In this document: piece by piece, positions 6,725-9,933 of the stretch
Numbering within the stretch: position 1 is the stretch's first letter
Layout of the letters: each line of letters begins with the position of its first letter
Assembly (NCBI GenBank): GCA_024277475.1
Contig: JAJRVC010000503.1
Location: 1-9,933 of the forward strand
DNA from: Deltaproteobacteria bacterium
Lineage (GTDB): Bacteria; Desulfobacterota; Desulfobacteria; Desulfobacterales; JAFDCJ01
Length of the DNA stretch: 9,933 bases
Direction: 5' to 3'
The notes under the pieces: generated by a model
The model's database searches: none
The model's input: the letters and a program-made list of their open reading frames with translations, nothing else
What the model was told of the DNA's origin: nothing
Translations under genes and position numbers: made by a program

Positions 6725-7954
6725 ATGAAAGAATTTTTCAAAGTCAAAACCATCGATCAGGCTCTTGAATTTGTCGTGCAGTTTCCACGCATGGCACCCG
6801 AGAAAGTCTCATTATCGGATTCGGTTGGAAGAATCCTTGCAGAAGATATCCAATCCGACATCGATCTGCCGGATTTTTCCCGCTCGATCATGGATGGGTT
6901 TGCGGTCAGAGGATCATCCACCTTTGGTGCCGGTGAAGGAAATCCGGCATATCTTAACGTAAAGGGCACCGTTTCCATGGGAAGTAAACCGGATTTTTCC
7001 GTGGACCAGGGTGAAGCCGTTCGGATTTCAACCGGCGGAATGCTGCCGACTGCTGCTGACAGCGTTGTCATGATCGAGCATACCGAAGCGATTGATGATA
7101 CCACCATCGAAGTGTATCGTAGCGTCGCGCCCGGACAAAATATGGTGGAGGTGGGTGAAGATATTAAAAAAGGGGAAGTTATTCTGAGGCGTGGTGGAAA
7201 AATCAGGCCCCAGGAAGCCGGAATGCTGGCTGCATTGGGAAAACAGACTGTCACGGTATACAAAAAACCACTGATCGGCATTATTTCCACCGGAGATGAG
7301 GTGGTTGCCGTTCACGAATCTCCCGGTCCGGGTCAGATTCGGGACGTCAACACCCACACACTTTCAGGTTTGATTCAGGAAATCGGTGCTACGGCACTCC
7401 CATTTGGAATCGTGCGCGATGATTATGAAGCGCTTCTGGCAAAAAGCTCTCAGGCTATGGCCCAATGTGATATTGTTGTGGTGTCCGGAGGCAGCTCTGT
7501 GGGCGTGCGGGATTTTACCATTGATGTTATCACCGCCCTGGAGGATTCCGAAATTTTGTTTCACGGCATTTCGATTAGTCCGGGAAAACCTACTATTCTT
7601 GCCAGGGTCCGGAATAAAGCCTTTTGGGGATTGCCCGGACATGTAGTTTCCGCCATGGTTGTGTTTTCCAGGATCGTAAAACCATTTATAGAGCATATCA
7701 GTGGTTGTACCGATGTTCATAGAAAGAAGTTACGGCTGACGGCAAAGTTGAGTAGAAACCTGGCCTCGGCTCAGGGTCGTGTCGATTTTATCCGTATTCA
7801 GTTAAATCAGAAAGAAGGTGTCCTGTGGGCAGAGCCGATATTGGGCAAATCAGGTTTAATCAGCACGATGGTAAAAGCAGACGGATTAATTGAAATCGGT
7901 ATGAATACCGAAGGGTTGGAGGAAGGGACGCAAGTGGAAGTTATTTTGGTGTAA
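6725..7954 (+). CDS. moeA: Molybdopterin molybdenumtransferase MoeA
   Basis: A 409-residue cytoplasmic MoeA, which releases AMP from adenylylated molybdopterin and inserts molybdate (or tungstate in some organisms) to finish the cofactor. Length is normal for the family. Visible motifs: SRSIMDGFAV at 52-61 (family SAMDGYAV), RISTGGMLPTAADSVVMIEHT at 100-120, VGEDIKKGE at 143-151, STGDE at 188-192, SGGSSVGVRD at 254-263, SPGKPT at 285-290 and GLPGHVVSA at 302-310, then the C-terminal barrel domain to the end. The family usually has GLPGNPVSA, so Asn-Pro is replaced by His-Val here. GGA upstream of the ATG gives only a weak ribosome binding site. It has its own promoter and is followed, after 168 bp of AT-rich DNA, by a second MoeA-type gene. 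This pairing suggests division of labour, perhaps between molybdenum and tungsten, but that is inference. Confidence 0.95.
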   Translation: MKEFFKVKTIDQALEFVVQFPRMAPEKVSLSDSVGRILAEDIQSDIDLPDFSRSIMDGFAVRGSSTFGAGEGNPAYLNVKGTVSMGSKPDFSVDQGEAVRISTGGMLPTAADSVVMIEHTEAIDDTTIEVYRSVAPGQNMVEVGEDIKKGEVILRRGGKIRPQEAGMLAALGKQTVTVYKKPLIGIISTGDEVVAVHESPGPGQIRDVNTHTLSGLIQEIGATALPFGIVRDDYEALLAKSSQAMAQCDIVVVSGGSSVGVRDFTIDVITALEDSEILFHGISISPGKPTILARVRNKAFWGLPGHVVSAMVVFSRIVKPFIEHISGCTDVHRKKLRLTAKLSRNLASAQGRVDFIRIQLNQKEGVLWAEPILGKSGLISTMVKADGLIEIGMNTEGLEEGTQVEVILV

Positions 7955-7964
7955 AAGTCAAGCC

Positions 7965-8070
7965 AACCGCGGAAATCATAGAAATCATTAAATAAAAAAT
8001 AAAATTTTCTAAATTTATCTATTTAGTTGCTGTATGACTTTATCAACGATCTTTGCGAACTCTGCGGTGA
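7965..8070. repeat. Degenerate inverted-repeat element between the two moeA genes
   Basis: The left arm starts AACCGCGGAAATCATAGAAA (from 7965); the right arm ends GATCTTTGCGAACTCTGCGGTG (to 8069), read here in two overlapping parts. Reverse-complementing the right arm and aligning 27 bases from the CGC matches the left arm at about 16 positions, with most mismatches being G/A or C/T changes. Both arms show a 9-bp internal period (GGAAATCAT/AGAAATCAT on the left, TTTGCGAAC/TCTGCGGTG on the right). The AT-rich centre has another dyad, CTAAAT-N6-ATTTAG (8009-8026). It resembles dispersed intergenic repeats of the CCGCAGAG type that I recall from Desulfobacterota genomes; that comparison is from memory. 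Confidence 0.4.
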
Positions 8071-8122
8071 ATTATTACATAAATTGCTATTGAATAATAA
8101 ATATAGATCATAGGATTAGTAA

Positions 8123-9933
8123 ATGGAATCGAAGCGTAATGTCTACCTTAAAATGAAAACCCTGGAGGAAGCCCAAAAGATTATCCATGAGACTTTTGAT
8201 GTGACCGATGTTCTTGCAATCGAAACAATTCCGGTGCCGGAAGCCGTCGATCGGGTTCTGGCACAACCCATCCATGCAAAAATATCTTCACACCATTTTA
8301 ATGCAGCCGCCATGGACGGTTTAGCCGTTAAAGCCGAGATCACGTTCGGTGCCAGCGAAACAGTGCCTAAAGCACTTAGGGTCGGCCGGGATGTATTTTA
8401 TGTAAATACCGGTCATGTAATGCCGGCAAATACCGACGCGGTTATCATGATCGAACATGTCCTTGTCCTCGATGACCTGCGCATTGAAATCGACAAACCG
8501 GTTTTCCCCTGGCAAAATGTACGCAAGGTCGGAGAAGACATCGTGGCAACGGAACTTCTTTTTCCCCAAAACCACTTAATCACTTCTTACTGCGTCGGTG
8601 CTTTGCTGACAGGCGGTGTATTTTCGGTACCAGTCAAGAAGAAACCAAAAATCCTGATTATCCCCACCGGTTCGGAACTCGTCGATTGGCGCCACTTTTC
8701 CACTGAAAAATTCAAACCTGGCCAGGTGCTTGAAACCAACTCTTTTGTACTGGGCAGTCTGATCGAAAACTGCGGTGGGGTTTACAGCCGCCACAATATG
8801 CTGATGGACGATTCGGCCAGGATCAAACAGGTAGTTCAAGAGGCCGCCAAAGAAAATTATGAAATGATTCTCATACTGGGGGGGTCGTCTGCCGGTTCCG
8901 AAGATTTTGCCAAACGGGTCATCCTCGATCTAGGGCAGGTGTTTGTTCATGGTGTGACCATCATGCCGGGCAAACCGGTGGTAATCGGTACGGTTGAGGG
9001 AAAACCGGTATTCGGCATTCCGGGATATCCGGTGTCTGCAATCATTGCTTTTGAGCAATTTGTCCGGCCCTTAATCCATAGCATGCTGGGACAACCCGAT
9101 GACTCCGGCCAGACGGTACAGGTAGAGCCAACGCGAAAGATAGCCTCGAAGCTCGGCGTTGAAGAATTCTTGCGGGTAAAGCTTGGGCAAGTGGGTAATC
9201 GGATTGTTGCAACCCCCCTGCCTAGAGGTGCCGGCAGTATTACATCAATTACGGAAGCCGACGGTATGATTCGGATCCCGACCCACATTGAGGGTATCAA
9301 TGACCGTGAAAGGGTTTCCGCCCAACTTTTGCGACCTCTACCGTCAGTTCTCAGAACCATTGTCATCGTTGGAAGTCACGACAACACCCTGGATGTTCTG
9401 GCAGATCAAATCAAGGCCGAGCACAGCCGATTAACCCTTTCATCCAGCCATGTGGGCAGCATGGGGGGACTGATGGCCATTAAAAAAGGCGTCTGCCATC
9501 TGGCCGGATCCCACTTGCTGGACCCCCAGGATGGTTCTTACAATGTGTCTTATATTAAGAAATTTTTAACGCAAATAGAAGTAAAACTAATCAATCTGGT
9601 CTTGCGGGACCAGGGCCTGATGGTCAGGCGGGGAAATCCCAAAAACATTAAGGGAATCGAGGATCTGGCTCGAAATGACATTTCCTTTATCAACAGACAG
9701 GCAGGTTCCGGAACACGAATTCTGCTGGACTTCCGGTTAAATCAAACCGGAATCGATCCGGCGGATGTCAATGGCTATCATCACGAGGAGTTCACTCACA
9801 TGGCCGTTGCCGTAGCGGTGCTCAGCGGCACGGTAGACACCGGTCTTGGAATTCATGCCGCCGCCGCCGCACTGGATCTCGACTTTATTCCCGTCGTTAC
9901 AGAGCAATACGATCTGATCATTGCCGCGGAGCA
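8123..9933 (+). CDS. MoeA fused to a periplasmic-binding-protein-like domain (3' end missing)
   Basis: The frame is open from 8123 to the right edge (603 codons and counting), so the C-terminus is missing. Residues about 10-410 are a MoeA-type protein: AAAMDGLAV at 61-69, MPANTDAVIMIEHV at 100-113, RKVGEDIVATELL at 134-146, PTGSEL at 181-186, GGSSAGSEDF at 253-262, MPGKPV at 281-286 and GIPGYPVSA at 298-306. From about residue 413 (TIVIVGSHDNTLDVLADQI) comes a PBP-like domain of the kind often attached to MoeA, with RQAGSGTR at 525-532 as a probable anion-binding loop and a hinge-like DTGLGIHAAA near 572-581. No signal peptide precedes it, so the binding domain is cytoplasmic and may bind molybdate, tungstate or another anion. 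The start has AGGA 7 nt upstream; ATG at 8153 is an alternative. The usual STGDE is PTGSE, keeping the Glu. Confidence 0.9.
   Translation, partial: MESKRNVYLKMKTLEEAQKIIHETFDVTDVLAIETIPVPEAVDRVLAQPIHAKISSHHFNAAAMDGLAVKAEITFGASETVPKALRVGRDVFYVNTGHVMPANTDAVIMIEHVLVLDDLRIEIDKPVFPWQNVRKVGEDIVATELLFPQNHLITSYCVGALLTGGVFSVPVKKKPKILIIPTGSELVDWRHFSTEKFKPGQVLETNSFVLGSLIENCGGVYSRHNMLMDDSARIKQVVQEAAKENYEMILILGGSSAGSEDFAKRVILDLGQVFVHGVTIMPGKPVVIGTVEGKPVFGIPGYPVSAIIAFEQFVRPLIHSMLGQPDDSGQTVQVEPTRKIASKLGVEEFLRVKLGQVGNRIVATPLPRGAGSITSITEADGMIRIPTHIEGINDRERVSAQLLRPLPSVLRTIVIVGSHDNTLDVLADQIKAEHSRLTLSSSHVGSMGGLMAIKKGVCHLAGSHLLDPQDGSYNVSYIKKFLTQIEVKLINLVLRDQGLMVRRGNPKNIKGIEDLARNDISFINRQAGSGTRILLDFRLNQTGIDPADVNGYHHEEFTHMAVAVAVLSGTVDTGLGIHAAAAALDLDFIPVVTEQYDLIIAAE

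Noticed and set aside
7955..8122. Separate promoter for the second moeA gene (TTGCGA at 8053-8058)
   Set aside because: The matching -10 position reads TACATA, only 3 of 6 to consensus, and the -35 lies inside the repeat element. Too weak to list as a feature.

Overview
The window looks like chromosomal DNA of an anaerobic bacterium. Base composition is moderate, intergenic DNA is AT-rich, and the genes include a tungsten/molybdenum-type aldehyde:ferredoxin oxidoreductase (AOR), a sigma-54 activator with PAS sensor domains and two MoeA paralogues. This combination fits best with sulfate-reducing or syntrophic Desulfobacterota. That placement is inferred from gene content and repeat style; no marker gene proves it.

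Layout. The left edge (1-532, +) is the 3' end of a rhamnose-type sugar ABC transporter binding protein, followed by a strong hairpin. Next is a two-gene + strand unit: a MoaD/ThiS-like sulfur carrier (693-965) and an AOR (about 1028-2929; the frame also opens at 962 with an ATGA overlap). Convergent to it, on the - strand, is a two-PAS sigma-54 enhancer-binding regulator (3081-4829). Upstream of the regulator on the same strand is an RhlB-like DEAD-box RNA helicase (4939-6405). A divergent intergenic region of about 320 bp (6406-6724) holds a good promoter for each side. It is followed by two + strand moeA-type genes: a plain MoeA (6725-7954) and a MoeA fused to a C-terminal periplasmic-binding-protein-like domain (8123 to the right edge, incomplete). 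The spacer between them carries a degenerate inverted-repeat element.

How the parts may work together. MoaD supplies sulfur for the pterin dithiolene and MoeA proteins insert the metal. AOR needs a bis-pterin tungsten (or molybdenum) cofactor plus one [4Fe-4S] cluster. The window therefore groups an enzyme, a candidate dedicated sulfur carrier, metal-insertion genes and a likely ligand-responsive regulator. The functional link between the AOR unit and the regulator is inferred from position; I found no canonical -24/-12 promoter upstream of the moaD-aor unit. I found no tRNA, rRNA, CRISPR array, insertion sequence or phage gene.
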